A DNA stretch of 64,000 nucleotides from Eleginops maclovinus (GCF_036324505.1 NC_086360.1:9902293-9966292); one strand, 5' to 3'. Numbered from the stretch's first letter, positions 1 to 14,300 are shown. The notes: generated by a model not told the origin, from the letters alone. Numbers and translations are program-made.

Positions 1-15
1 CAGACGTGCTTGCAT

Positions 16-18
<3 letters not shown>

Positions 19-68
<50 letters not shown>
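19..68. repeat. (CA)n microsatellite
   Basis: An uninterrupted CA dinucleotide run of about 50 bases at the left edge, typical of fish genomic DNA and likely length-polymorphic. Confidence 0.97.
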
Positions 69-71
<3 letters not shown>

Positions 72-3000
72 GGGAAATAGTCCACTGGGCCTCCAGTGCC
101 ACCTAGAGTTGGTTTACAGAAACATGCATAACAAATTGCTGATATTAGGATTAAGATTTTAGCAGGTATTTTAGTCATGGTGGCTCAGATCAAGAACGAT
201 GGAGATTGCATGCTTTCACCAAGATCATGATGATTTCCTCCCACTGCTCAAAGTCAACAAAATACCATTAAGCGAGAATAACTTAAATATGAGTAGGAGT
301 GATTGACGGTTAGAAAATCACAATGATAAACTCATCTCACTCAAAAATGGCAGGTACTTAAAAAGAAATCATTGAATATCTTCTGCTGTGGCCTAGAAAA
401 CAGATAGGGCTCGCTGAGGGCCAACACACACCGGTCCCAGTGTCTGGCAGCTGTGTGGCCTCCCCATATGTTCTCTCTGCCATAATGAGTAGATATGTCA
501 TTCCTGCTGGCTGGCCGCTCCTGACAAAGCGAGAATCCATGCGTGAAGTTTTATCAGCTTGTCGACACCAGCCGAGTGATTATCCCTCAGTGCAACGCTG
601 TTGTTACATGGATTGACTTTTTCTGCATTTTTTGGAGGTTGTTAACAGCTTGCAACATTGTGACACTGACTCAGCTGTTCTCCTCGCTTACCTCTCTTTC
701 TCCTAATGTCTGATCAAAAGCAGCTTGGTCTGGTAGTGACATTTTTCGTGTTCTATCAAACTGTACTTGTCTTTTATAAGACAATGCAGATCACATTCCT
801 TTCATTTCCCATTGCCTGCTTAGGTTAAATAAAAATAAAAAATCTGAAGTAAATTTACTCCAATGTGCCTAAGTAGAGTTTGAGATACATATTGTTGCTG
901 TGTATTTCCATTTCATGCAACTAAATACATTATTTTTGAGGGGGGACCTTACTTGGATATGCTGCATTGTTCTTCATGCTAACAACCCAATGATAAGTAT
1001 AACAAAAGTTGTAAAGGGACTATTTGGCATTAGGTCCACTTTAGTTGATACTTGACTATGTTTTGCAGATAATAAACATTTTGGAATGCAGCACTCGATT
1101 TCTAGTGGAGTTCATTGTGGTACCTGCAATATCTACTGCTGCATACAGTTATTCTCTCCAACCAGTAATCAATTGGTGCATGCAAGAGCAAACACAAACC
1201 AGGAACATTAAGAAACACATATTACAGCCGACAAGCTTTTCCCTACGGGTGCTGGCACATGAACACACAATATAAGCAGTAGCTGCTCTCTCCATCACTA
1301 TAGACGTTAATGTCGAATTTCCCATTGGCAGCACCTCATAGTCAATTGGCAGATCCTGCAGTCTGAACGTGGCACACTTCCAGAGGCTTTCCATGGCTTG
1401 CCATTTAGTGTCTGTGCCTGCACTTGCAGGTCGGGGTCATCTTTCCCTCTGAGGAGATCGACTGCGCTGGATAAGAGTGAAAAAATGGTACGGCAGGGCA
1501 ATTTCAGTCAGTTATAAAAAAATCATTGAGACTGTGCTTTGGTCGCACTCTGCTGTCGTTTGATTCTTTTCCTCACAGCAGAGTTGAAACTGAGGAAGAG
1601 GCGCCAATACTGAGAGGCAAAGAGGTTGAAAGGAAACTTTTAATTGGCTTCACAGAGCGCAGCTGCGTTTTGTCCCTAAAATACCATTTGTCAGAGGCAG
1701 AGCACTGTGAGAGGGAGGCCGCACCTGAAACCAATACCTACTGTAAATACTGCTGAGAGGATTAACTGAGGGGTGGTCACCTTTTAGAGTCATCCGATTT
1801 CCTGTGTTTTCTTTCTAACTCGCAGATATTCAGATTGTAAACTATCATATTTGTGAAAATGACAGGGGATGTGTCACTACTGAATGTTTGAAATCGGCTG
1901 CCTCTGACCCAAAAATATCTGCTCTGGCAGCGCCTCAGCGTAACATTTTCTTTGGTATGTTTTATTCATTTTCCTTGACTCCAGAGAGGGGAGGAGGGGA
2001 GGCGATGTTGGGAATCAGACCGTGTTTCCAATCAACGACAGCGCTGCCTCATTTCACTAATCATTATTCAAATGAGATTGATTTGTTTCCCAACCCCTGT
2101 GCCTAGTTTTAGTGTAAAACAGTTTGGATGAACAGTGGGATTTCTATCATACCCCATTCTCTGCTGAATTGCAGTTGAATGGTCCCTAAGTTCCTAACAA
2201 TAAACTCATGAATACTGAAGTGCTATTTTATTTTTCTCTGCCTGGCTTGATTATATTCACTGTCATAAAAGAAATAAAATCCACTTGAAAAGGAGGAGTT
2301 TCGGATCATTTGCATGCAAGCTCGGCCCAGTAATGGAATGAAATATGACACACCAATTTAATTACTGCTTCAGAATTGTCTCGCCTCACCGTATAAATAT
2401 TGATTCAGGCTTCACTCTCCTCGGATCCCCTTTCACTGTTTTTTTCTTGTTCTTATGTTGCTTCCATCTTTCTCATATGGAATTACGATCTCTTTTTTTC
2501 TAAAGCACTCCATCTCTTTCTCTTAGTGACACACACTCAGTGCTGCTGACTCCTCCTCAATTTTCCCTCTTAGTCCATCCGCATTTCAAGACCCTGCAGC
2601 TCCCCGTTCCCCAGGCAGGTGATGCGTGTCATGTTGTAGGGACTAGGAATGGCAAAAGAGCAACACATTTGAGATTCTGCCCTGGGTGTTCTTCTGCTCC
2701 AGTGTGATGATAGTCACGCTCTATATGCATGCTTGCACTCTCACTGTTAACGGCCCCTGAAATTACACACAATTTCAATAGCAATAGGCTTTATAGGAGG
2801 AAAATGGTTCCCAGAGGGCGCCCCAGCCACACCTTTACAGCGGGGAACAGAGCGGGGAAAGAGAAGATAGAGAGCACCTACAAGAGCATAGGAGGAGTAG
2901 GTAGGGAAATCCCCAGAGTTGTGGCCAACCAGGAAAGAGTGGCGGAAAATACTACTAAAGTGAGACGAAAAGAAAGGCTGTAAGGAATTAAACACATTGA

Positions 3001-4530
3001 GCTAAATATGCCCTTTTAAGCATTTAAATGGGGAAGATCAGAGAGCGGCGCTCTTAGCTCCTTGGACCTTTTTTCCCCAAAGCTTTCAAAGCAGTCAAAG
3101 GAAGAGAAAATACAGCACCCGTAAAAGCCCAGCCGTTTTGTAAACAACAGATCCTTCCTCTCAAGGACTAAGTGTTTCTCATGTTTTCACAGAGCTCTTA
3201 ACAGCCTGAATGCCTAACAGGGGTGTCCAAACGAGACATGGAGAATTGAATCCATTTTCGGAGGCTTTTTTTCATGAAAAGTGAGGCATAAACATCCTGC
3301 TTACAGCTCTTGTGTTATTTCCGTTTAATGGATTATATCTTTACAAGTCCCACACACAAGACATGGGCTTTCTAATATGTTTAAATGAAGTCTTAAAACA
3401 ATTAAGAAGATGGATCTGTCAAAGTGTTTCTGCCTTGCACACATAGAGATGGTGTGTGGGCTATTAGGGCGCCTGCTTTTCAGAAAGCCTGCACTTTCAA
3501 CCCACTCGCTTTCTTCCTCACAGGGTCATGAAAACATCCATTTCCTAATGGCTCTCTCAAGTGAATCATCGCATTGTAGCCTTAAGAAATGGTGACAGCG
3601 CTGCCCTAGTTGACGCATCGTTAACACTGTGTAGCTGGAGCAAAAGGGAAGGCTGAGACATGACCTGCCGGCAGATTAATCCGCCAAACAATGGAGTTAA
3701 GGTCAGCGCTGCAGCCACGGACACCAGCGCAATACAGCAGTTAACCCCGACGCTTAGAAGCAGACAAAAATAATGTGACTTAACTTTTTGGTCATATGAA
3801 ATAAAACAGTGTTAGCTATGTAAGAGGTGTGAAAACAGGACTAAGGACAGCAGGTGGTTGGTTTCTGTGTTTAAACACGTCAGTTTGCTCATCAGCAGCG
3901 ATTACGCAACAACTGCAGTCTCTTATATTGGGCAGCTTTCATGGTCTGATGTTGAATTGTTGGAATTGATTGTTCAAATTAGCATTTGCAGATGTGTTTG
4001 TCGACCAGAATTTTGGGAGGCAAATCTTATCAATCTAATTAAAAAGCACTTGTATCTGTTTATGCATATTAAATAACTGGTTGTGGATCTTTCTTTGCTT
4101 AGAAAAATCAATTAGACAGAAGATAGTTTCACTCATTTCCTCCAGCAGCATTGGGATTTTTGGATGGACAGACTTACAGATCACGTAAAAAGAGGGCATC
4201 TCAGAGACCCCAATATATCCTTTTAAGTTGTAATAACTGATTTTAGTGCCCCATGGAACAAAACGACCATAATATATCTGCATAGGGTTGATAAGGTCAT
4301 ACTCTGTTTTACAGCAAAAAAGTTTAAATCCCCCAAAGTCCACTGGTATTTAAAGACCTTGAAGATATTATATTGTGGTTTATTCTTTATTCCCGCTGAT
4401 GTCAATGAAGACAATATTTATAGTTATCAGTGACATTCTCATTGGGATTCATTCATGTGATGTCTCTGTGGGATCTCTGCTTTAAGTACTTCTAAAGTAG
4501 GAATTTGTGATATAACTGTTTGAGACGGGC
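69..4530. other. Intergenic DNA, no gene seen
   Basis: About 4.5 kb without a coding region that I can support. Open frames are all under about 85 codons, overlap one another on both strands, and show no recognisable domain or splice-linked continuation. The stretch around 2280-2420 has an octamer-like ATTTGCAT and TAATT motifs and could be a regulatory element, but this cannot be shown without alignment to other fish. Confidence 0.6.
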
Positions 4531-4539
4531 TAAGGGTCG

Positions 4540-5060
4540 GCTGTGCTGCAGTTTGAAATAGAATTACATTTAATATACTTCATCTAAACATCTACATTAG
4601 TGTTATTATACGAAACAATAATAATGATAAAGTACATTTGGAGAAAGAAACAAACCAAAGAAAGATCAATTAAAGTGAATCCCTACAACAGAGCACTACA
4701 TTTACCCTAAGACAACAATATCAAGAGGGAGCTCATAAAAACAGTCTTGTAAAGGGCGGTGGGTGGGTTCAAGGTTAGAGACCACCACATCGTAAACACT
4801 GTTACTTTAAGTTATAATCCCGCTCTCTGTCCAAGAATAATTTTTAGATCAAATTAACACAATTTTCTCCGAGGGCTTTACAACACCCTCGGTCCTTAGA
4901 CATTCGCAGCGGACAAGGATAAGCGTTCCTAAAAAAACACGACGGTTAAAGGGGAAAATATAGGAAACCTAGGGAGAGCACAAGAAGAGGGATCCCTCTC
5001 CCAGGACTGGCAGACATACAATAGATGTCCGAATACTGATTAAATAAAGTACAACATAGG
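4540..5060. repeat. Candidate dispersed repeat
   Basis: This block differs in texture from its surroundings. It holds a 7-bp stem (CCGAGGG at 4869-4875, CCCTCGG at 4886-4892) and a palindromic GAGGGATCCCTC at 4987-4998, and it ends in A/T-rich sequence. It resembles a repeat I associate with teleost genomes, but I cannot name the family or set its true ends. Treat it as a candidate only. Confidence 0.35.
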
Positions 5061-7690
5061 CAAATAAAATGAGATAAATCGATAATGTGAACATATAGAT
5101 GATTCTCAGTTTGTTTGTTTTTTCTTTATTCAACATTGTATACTATTGTTGTACTCTTTCTATAATAACATTGTCTAACATGACTGACTTAAGTTTATAC
5201 TTTCAGCAAAGTAGATTAGGCAGAGATGTTCAAACTCCTCATGTTCATCCCTAGAGGTTGTTTTTAACCATAAGGATGCATCTCTAAATTCTTAAGCAGC
5301 TTTGGGGGTCCAATGAAATTCATATTTGGGAGATGGAAGGGAGTATATCAAAGCTCTATCAACCCGCAACTGTGCTATTAAATCTTGTTTTGCATGTTCA
5401 AACACAGATGGAAAGAGTTGTTTTACAGCCACTGCCCCAGAGATCTCATCAATTTGTGTATGTGAGGAATTGTTCAAATTCAGGAAAACCATTAGATGTA
5501 CTAAACCTGTTCTGTCTCCACTCTTAAAAGTCTTGTAAATCTGCTGGAAAACGATTAGTCAGGCCATTAGAAATGTTTGGGTCCCTGTGCATATACTTCA
5601 CTCTAATATGTTATCTCGTTTTGCAATTATATGGTAATTGAACCGGTGTAATTGTGCAATAAGATTGAGGGTCTTGCAGTGCCCATTTGCGGAGAGAGAA
5701 TGCAAATGTATGTAGTTTACATACATGGAAATGTCCATTGGGATGAAATTAATAAAGATATGTTAAATCATTAAAAATTTGAATAGTGCGTAGGCGGGGG
5801 CTTGTGGCATTTTTTTTACACTCCCAGAAGAGCTAAAAGAGCAGAGAGACAACATTTTGAGTCGATAAAGTGGAACATATTTAATTCTCTTGCATTCTCA
5901 CATTGAGACATAAGGCCCTTTAACCTTAATGAATATTTAAGTTTTCTATTGAAAAATATTGGCAAACGTTGTGCACTACAAGTTGCCCTGTGCATGGGAG
6001 CATAATATTGAAAATCTGTATATCTGTTATGGGTTGGAGAAAGAAAAATGAACAGTTGAAAGATAATGTTTATTGCAGGTGGAATGCATACTGAGGAGGG
6101 CATTTGAAGCCATTTCATTCACAGAGAATAAATCTTGCAGTATGAGGAATATCAGGTCATTTTATTCCTTATCATAACACCTGCTCAGCATATTTTAAAG
6201 ACCAGGGCCTCTTGCTGCTGGAATTAATAAAGACAGAATGACCGATCAACTTAGGAGGTTGACTGTGCAGATTTCTTCTCAGTTGGGTAACATATTATAT
6301 ATTATATTAATGCCTAAATGTCGATGAGGCATCCTGACATCCTATTGATTGTTTTCTTAATATTTCAAGTAACCAAATCTTCAATTTAATGAATTCCCTG
6401 TTGATGCTGTAAAGCTGCTTAGGGGATGGTCAACACATGTTGTACATTTTGCAATTCTAGCAAGTTTCCACACCTTGACAAACCAACTCACTATCTCAAT
6501 CCCTTAAAGTACACGTGGGCAGTGGACAGAAATTAAATTTAGGCCGGGAAGTCGAAAAGCTTGTCTGGGACATAATGAAGCAGGCAACATCCTTAAGCCT
6601 CCCAGTTACCAGAGCAGAGCATTTTTTCTCTATCTGTGCAGCATGTTGATCCACACAGGCTAATGTCAACTCAGCTGTTACATCTGCTCTCCAAATCCTT
6701 AATTCCTCCAGCAGGCAGCTGGAATCAGCCGAGGCGACATGCCAGAGATGGAGAAGCAAGTGGCAGCCATTCAGAACTCTTTATATAGCATATGTCACAC
6801 ATGATAGATAATACCTTTTCTGTAATTTCTTTTTTTAAGAAGTGATCTCTTCAGAACAGTAATGTACAACAGGTCGCTATCAGTGATTTGTATTACAAGA
6901 GTGAATGATATGCTTGTACGTGCATGTGCTCTGGCAGGGGACTAACCAGTGTTAGAAAATACATCAGCGAATGGAACATTTAAGAGATTTCAGGGAGCGC
7001 TGTGAAGATAAGTATAATGGCTGTAATAGTATACTAATCCAATTACAGCTATTACATTAAATTATAAAAGATTCCCTTTTTTATAAAAAGGTATTATCAT
7101 GGGAGGGGTCGCCGTGCGGCTGGGTTTCCATGGCTACAGTAAGGAACAGTTATAGTGTACCACCCACGCACACTACAGAGCTTTAAGACTTGAAAATCGC
7201 CCGCCCCCCTCATATCCTCTGGCATGTATTTGTCAGGCAAAGAAAACAGATGGAGTTTCAATCAAACCCACAGTGTGAGTTCATGTAATTGATGGATATG
7301 TGGAGGATATTTGTCTAAACACACAGGCAGTAGATGTATAGGTAAGATAAGAGAAAGAAACCTTTCTGAGGTGTTCTGGTGGAGGGGGGACTGCAGGAAG
7401 AGAAAGAGGGATGGGGAGGGATCCATATTGAGGTAGGAATCTCTGATAAGCTAGATGAGAGACCATCTGCTGGGGGAAATCGTATTTCCCCTGTTCACAC
7501 TGTCAACAACGCTACTGAGATCTAACATAGGACCTGATATAGTGACACTGACAAACAAGTCAGATACCTAGATTATAAACACAAAACCGGAGTTTTATAT
7601 TACCTTACCTCATTGCTCTTTGACACCAATTGTATTAGACTGCAAACATTGCTAAGTTCATTATTCATTTTGAAAGTGGCCCAACGAGTG
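5061..7690. other. Intergenic DNA, no gene seen
   Basis: No supportable coding region. A 9-bp perfect inverted repeat with a 3-nt loop lies at 5706-5726, and an RFX X-box-like site (GTTTCCATGGCTAC) lies at 7124-7137. The longest open frame (about 100 codons, minus strand, 5816-6118) has no recognisable domain. Confidence 0.6.
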
Positions 7691-7699
7691 TTTGTTTTT

Positions 7700-7815
7700 T
7701 ATTGATACCATCAGATCTTTCTATCCATTGGAGATGTACTCCAGTCAGAGGGAGTGCCCCAGGTTGCGATTCTTGGACCGCTACTATTCATCATGAACTC
7801 ATACAGAAATACATT
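7700..7815 (+). mobile_element. LINE reverse-transcriptase relic
   Basis: One plus-strand frame from about 7745 reads SEGVPQVAILGPLLFIMNS. This resembles the conserved GVPQGS-x-LGPLLF block of non-LTR retrotransposon reverse transcriptases, where the Gln-Gly step contacts the template-primer. The usual Gly-Ser after Gln is Val-Ala here, and the frame is not open for long on either side, so this is a decayed short fragment and not a gene. The clade cannot be assigned from so little. Confidence 0.5.
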
Positions 7816-8116
7816 ATTCAATGATTATTATATATGACTAGATACCACATGTTTCATAATTCACTGTATCAATTTTGTCCACCTATGGATGTCAGGGAAC
7901 TTTTTGTAATAAAACAAAGATAAACCAGAAATGCTAACTTTTGATGCAAAGGCTCACGCAAACAATTGCTGAAAATGACAGATGATCTCAGATGTCGGTC
8001 AAAAGTGAAAGTAGAATTAAAGGAACTCTTAGTGTATCCATGCATTTCTGTGTGTTTTGCTTGTGTAAATTGTATTACACCTTGTAATGTATGAAGTGCC
8101 ATGAAGTGGAAGTGGA

Positions 8117-8346
8117 CCACAGTGGTTCAGTCTGGACTTTGGGCCGAAGGGATGCAGGTTCACGACCCGATCAGATCAAGAAATACAGAGTGTAGCTGGT
8201 ACTGGAGATGAGCCAGTACACCTCCCGGGCCACTGCCGAGGTGCCCTTGAGCAAGGCACCCAACCCCCAACTGCTCCCTTGCGCTGGCTAGACTGGCTGC
8301 CTCTCTGCTCTGGATCCTGAATTTCCCCTTCGGGGGATTACTAAAG
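8117..8346 (+). mobile_element. tRNA-derived SINE, V-SINE-like
   Basis: The element starts with a tRNA-like head carrying an RNA polymerase III box-B-like sequence (GGTTCACGACC, 8157-8167). A core follows with CACTGCCGAGGTGCCCTTGA at about 8231-8250, and the tail is GAATTTCCCC...GGGATTACTAAA. The same core and tail occur in antisense at 51.7-52.0 kb, so the family call is supported from inside this window. The layout matches fish V-SINE type elements, which are moved by partner LINEs. The exact 5' end and target duplication are not resolved. Confidence 0.8.
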
Positions 8347-11300
8347 GTCCATCTTTCTAAGTATGCTTTATAAACAAGGTGGAAATTAACTGAATATAAT
8401 GTTATAACAGTATTGTGATTTTTTTATTTGCAAATATCAATTAACTGTTGTAATGTTAGTAAGTCTTCCTCCTGACATATGGTTGAATTAAAATAATACC
8501 ACCAGTTATTCTCAAATTAAGATTGCAGTGTTTCCCATGAATAGATTAAACTGTGTTGAAGATAGTCATTCATTTTCATTTATCCTAGTGAAAATGTGTT
8601 GTGTGGAAATCAGTGCAAAGAACAATACCCAGGAAAAAGGACAGTATTCTGAGCAGTCATACTGAAAAGGTAATCTATCCTTACAGTGTTGTTTACCTCT
8701 CAGGCAAGCCTATTGAGAGGCCTTGAAGTAAACATCAGATGTGTCCCAAAAAACAAAACCAAAATCAAGGGAAGGAGGCAATATGTGAAAAGACACCAGC
8801 TGAATGCACTTTTTCTGCTGCAAGTTTGACAAAGTATTATTATGTGTTCTCTTTCTGGCTCAACTCTTTTGCGTGCAGGAATGAACTTTGTTAGCTTGAG
8901 ATGTGTCAACAGTTTTGTTTAAGCAGCATGAAGCTGATCTGAGGACACAGTGACACAGCACCGGAAAATAATCTTCAATACTGCTCCATAGCAAGTCTAA
9001 AAATGCAAATTACAGAAAACCTCCACACTAGTGCTTACACCTCAGAGTACTGGTCCTCACTCAAACACTGATTCAAAAACATCATCACATCTACGAGCAA
9101 GCAATTACATGTATTGTGTGTTTTAACACAACCCTGATCACTGTTAAGATTGAGTGCCACCAAATTACAGGATACAAGCATCATCAATCCGTCTCTGTGC
9201 TCTCTTGGCAGAGATTCAGGCAGTAAACTAATCAAAGGAACCGTTATTGCCAAATTAGTGACATGGGTTCAAAGACAAATGTCTCCTGGCTGACACACAC
9301 TGACAGCCCCAAGAATGATTAATTTCTCTCTGCTCTGGTGATTGGCAAGACTCAAAACTGTCGGACGATGCACCCTAATTGTTCCCTGCATCATCTAATA
9401 TCAAGTCTGGATTAGAGTACCAATCCCAAATTACTTTGCAAACTGGGGCAGCAGTGAGGAAGGCAAGGTTTCTGGGATTTTTTTTAGCTGAAAAGGCACT
9501 GAGTCAAGCCCAAGGGTCAATGGCACAGCCCTTTCTCAAAGGCCTAAATTTGTGCTTTTGACAAGATTGAGTTATGTGGTCCCTGTCCTGTCAAATGCAA
9601 TAAGGAAAGCAAGGTAGAGAAAAGCCCAAGGTTTTTTTTCTTGAGAACAGAGCATATAACACAAAGAGCTAATACCTGCTGCAGGAAATAATGCAGCCAT
9701 GTTTTTATAACATGAAAAGACAGATGTGCAACTTTGTTGAGATAAACATTTACCCCAATATAAGGACAAATACCCATGTTGTTGTAATGCAGAACAATAT
9801 GACAGCTTTAGAAATACAGTGATAGTTTGAACACACTGTTCAGAAATATTCAACTGCAGCGCATTTGTAAGGAAAGCAAAAATATTATCACTTTTTGATC
9901 TATGCCTGTTAGCCTGAATAGCCCTATCAGTCTTGATATCAATCCCGTGGAGAGAAGCAAGATCAATCAAATCCATTTTCTGGCTTTTGTGTTCATCACG
10001 CTTTAAAGTTGCAGCAGGGGCTCGTGTTGTCATAGAAACAGCTGCAGTAGAAAAAAGGTTAGCTTGTTGTTGAACTTGGTAGAATGCACGGAGTAACGAG
10101 AGTCATCATTATGTGAATTTTAGCAGCACAAGCCGAGGGTGGACTGTTGCTTCTTTTGTGTGCTTGAAAAGCAAGGTCTAACAAATTAATGTGCACCGGT
10201 GACTGCAAATTATTTCCCCCCAAGTGAAAATGCAGGAAAATATGGTGTGGCTCACGGACAATATTGAGTCTAGGCAATATATGGCTACCCAGGTGCAGGG
10301 ATTTGGCTGAATTCCTGCATAGTAATAAATCTCAATGATATTATTTTGTTCAGAGATCAGAATTGGTTTGTACTTGCACCACAATGCAATCATCCTCCTT
10401 CAGAAATGAATCCTGTCTGGCCCACCTGCAGTAAAGCTCAGGCACGACCTGATATCTCTTTACTTAAATGTTGTACATCAGCATTCGCATTCGCATGCTC
10501 AGCCTACTGCTTACAATTTCTAACACGTTGTTTTTAAGGCTGTTTGTAACCAGTGTTTATGTCATGATTCAATTATAAAAGAGGTGACGGCAAAAATCTG
10601 CAATGAGATCTGCAATATCATTTTCACACATGAAACCAAATTATTTCCTGGTGCGTTTTTTCAGGTCGGGTTTCCATAGCAATTTAATGTTGTAACATTT
10701 AGATTTTTTGGATGGTAAAATTTGCTTTTCCAGTATTTTGATAATAAGAACAATTCATTGAATTATGTGTATGTGGTGGACCTGTAATGGTGAACTGATG
10801 GCAACCTCTTGTGCCTTAAACTTGCATGTTTCTTATGGCCAGCAGGGGAATGCAAAACAAATTAAAATTGTTTAGAGTCTGTGAGAAAATGACCCTGCAT
10901 CATATAAAAAATAGACAATAAAGCAGGCTGTGCTTGTCCAGATTACGCGTTGTGGTGTTTACATCTTTTTATAGTGTTTCCAGTTCATAAACTATAACAG
11001 TACAGACATCTTAACAACCCAAAAAATATTTCATGACTTTGGGACAACCTTACAAAAAGTTCCTGTGTTTGTTCTGTCTGGGTTTGATGGCTAGATTACC
11101 ACTCTCACTCAGAGACAAGAAGATGCACTTAGTTAAGTTAAGAAGGACTTTGTCTCTTCGTTTTTGGAACTTGGTAAACGTTTTTGTCTTGGGCCATTAA
11201 AGAGCCATAATGAGTGAAAGGATTTTAAGTAAAAACAATCAGGCCAGATCTGAATCGTGGACACTGTAATGGCTGTGAGATATCTGCAGCACAGGAGAAA

Positions 11301-14300
11301 AGATAGGGTGAGGACAGAAATCTCACCTGAGGCGAGTGGTTTGCACTGAACTCAGCTGAAAGTGAATGGCTGATCTGTTTTTCCACAAGCGCACACCTTG
11401 TTTAAAACCCGTTTCTACGCCTTCAAAGGCTTTCAAAACTCAAATACCACAAAGGAGCCCTTTGAAGCAATAGCTCCTAGTGTTTCAATGGGACAGCTGA
11501 GCACCCAAAAAATCCTTCTTAACTTGTAGATTCACCCGCATCCTGCTGCTTCATAGATTTTTAATTAAAACTGGACCTCTTATTCCTTGAAGATTATGCT
11601 TCTCAGAACTGAGGAAATGTTGTAAACACATCAGATATTTGATATTTGCTCACTATTGGGACTTTGTAGACGCAAACAACATTTACATATGAATTCAGCA
11701 AATCTCATTATTATGCATAACCATACCTCCAGGTAGAAAAATACTATTAGAATATAGACACCTGGCTCTGGAAAGTGTGCCTTTGATCACTGTCATCCTT
11801 AAAGAAATCTGTATAGAAAGTGTGAGTTGCATTAGTGACTCAATTATTAGAAATGTGTGCCGCAGAATATTATGTTGACATCTAGAAGCAATACAGACTG
11901 CTGCACAGCCATAACCGGTAGCTGGATTGGGACATTGTTTTGTTAGCAAACAAGAAAAGCCTGCAATGCACCAGGGGCATATCTGACTGATCTGAATTAT
12001 GAAAAAAGATAACTTAAAAACCAACCACTTTCTTGTTTATCCTGGAATATATGGCAACATGATTTGGGCTACAAGATACAATTGCTACACCACAACAAAT
12101 GTATTTGATTGGTTCAGTGTACCAAATCAAATCCAATACGATTTAGAGGAATACATGTGAAAAGAGGTTCAGGAAAGACAATTGATAAGGGGATTACTTG
12201 ACAACTGCTTTTGGCTGGGGCGATTACCCATTCTGAGAAGTCAAAGGGATTTGAAGATAGCCAGCTCTCAATTCCTGTCTGCACAAACACATACAACCAT
12301 GTGTGCAAAAACACAAAAATACCGGGTCTAAATGCAATGGCCTTTGCCTCATATTGCTGAGAGGAGCAGAAATTTCCCAGGAAATCTCTCAGCAGGGCCT
12401 ATATCAAAAGCTTAGAGGAGCGGCTCATCTGCTGCAGTGGGGATCACCTCTGGGAATTCTCCCCACCAACATGTAACCGAGAAGAAAGGCGCTTATTGTC
12501 AGAGTGTGTTCTGATTTGATTTATAATTACATTAAATTAGGAAAGTCAATATATTACAATCAAAGCTTTAATGAGCTGATGCCCCATTACAGTTGGAGAT
12601 AAGATGTTAACAATGGATACGAACATGTTTGATAGGAAACAATCCAGGTCAATAGGGTAGGTCCATAGTATATTACTCACATTAAGTACAATAATTAAAA
12701 TAATGTCGTATTACACTCATTTAAAGAAAGCAAATAATTTAGGATGAATCCACAAATACAAATAATCAACAAAAAAAAGAAACACCTAAATGTGGATGTT
12801 ATCTTTCCACTATGGTAGCACAAATGTAACATTTACATTTGTGCCTGTTGTGTATCAGCTAAAAGGGAAACAGTAATATTTCATGTTGTAATATATCACG
12901 TTAGCAGACAAATCACACATGCCAGGTGTTGTGTTGTTGCAACCAAATGGCAGACAATGTAAATAGCAGATTGCTGTGCTCTTGATCTTTGGGAACACAG
13001 ACTTGAGAAGCTACATTCCTCTGTCTACGAATCACATATTACAAATGAGTGGGTTCAGATTCAAAACTGTATCAAATTATGCAGACGCAGAACTAAGCAA
13101 GAAACATTCAGTCAAACATTCAGAAAATGCATTTGTAGAGTAACAGGTTTCAAAGTAGGTTGTAGTTCGGGAGCTTTGTGGGGAGGCAAAGAGATGAGAT
13201 AAACAACATAAAAACACGGATTAAGGGCGGGAAGAAAGCCTAATAGCGGTAGATTATAATGGCATTACTACCCGGTGAGACACAAGTACACACAGCAGGC
13301 TTGAGGTATCTGTGGGAAGATGGGAGTGACACTCAACGGCTGAGTCACACAGAAGCTGAGCAGAAGGGTGAGGATCATAAAGACTGCTGCTCGGATGTAA
13401 AAAGAAAAACGCTCAGCTCCGGTGAGTCATCCTCCACAGCTTTAGACTTTTGTCAATCACTTTTCATTAGCTACTGTTTGGTTAGTTTAGTGATTTTTAT
13501 ACTCCATCATCATAAGTAAAATAGCCTATAATGAGGAACTTTTCAATTGCATTTGTGTTTCAGTGGCCCACCTACATTTCAGTCTTAAATGTGATTAAGG
13601 AACATGATTTAGACATAGGTCACGCGAACACATTAATCTTATTATAATATTTATGATAACAAGAATCAATGCACCAGGCAAATAAAAAGTCTAGCACATA
13701 ACCCTATGTAGAACTTAAAATATTTTTGCCCTCAGGTTTTAATATGGATAAAACAAATGAGATGTAAAACAGAGCTGCTGGTGAGCTCATTTTCTTAACT
13801 TGGGAACAAGGCTAGCTTAGTTCCAGTCTTTATAGCATGATAAGCTAACTAGTTGCAGCTAAGTGTACAAATGTGAGGAGGTCTCAATACGCAACTTACT
13901 CTCAATGGGAATCTTAATAAGCTAATTTAGCAAAGTGTCAAACTACTTTAATAACTAACATAGCTAATAGGAATTATTTTAACTGGGTGATGTAGGCCTG
14001 TGAGTAATGTTTAAATTAACCCAGTGCATCATGACTGGTTCATGGTGGTCGTATGTACCGAGTTCATTTTCCCGTCCAAGTCAATTTCACAGCCCAGCTG
14101 CAGTGAGTTTTCACCCCTCCCGTCTCTTTCAAACTCAATTTAAAAAATATCTGGGAGACGGCAGTGGCCTCAGTGTTGGTCGATCACATTTTCTCATTAA
14201 TTCAAAGACGCCGTAGATGCCTTCCGATTAGGACATGAATAATAAACAGGCCCGTTAGTCTCCTTATGTTGTGAGAAACCCTGTTTCATTCAATGCCTTT

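Noticed and set aside
9572..10033. 153-codon minus-strand open frame, the longest in the first 15 kb
   Set aside because: No recognisable domain, no splice-linked partners, composition like the surrounding DNA, and a second overlapping frame in the same stretch. Most likely chance.
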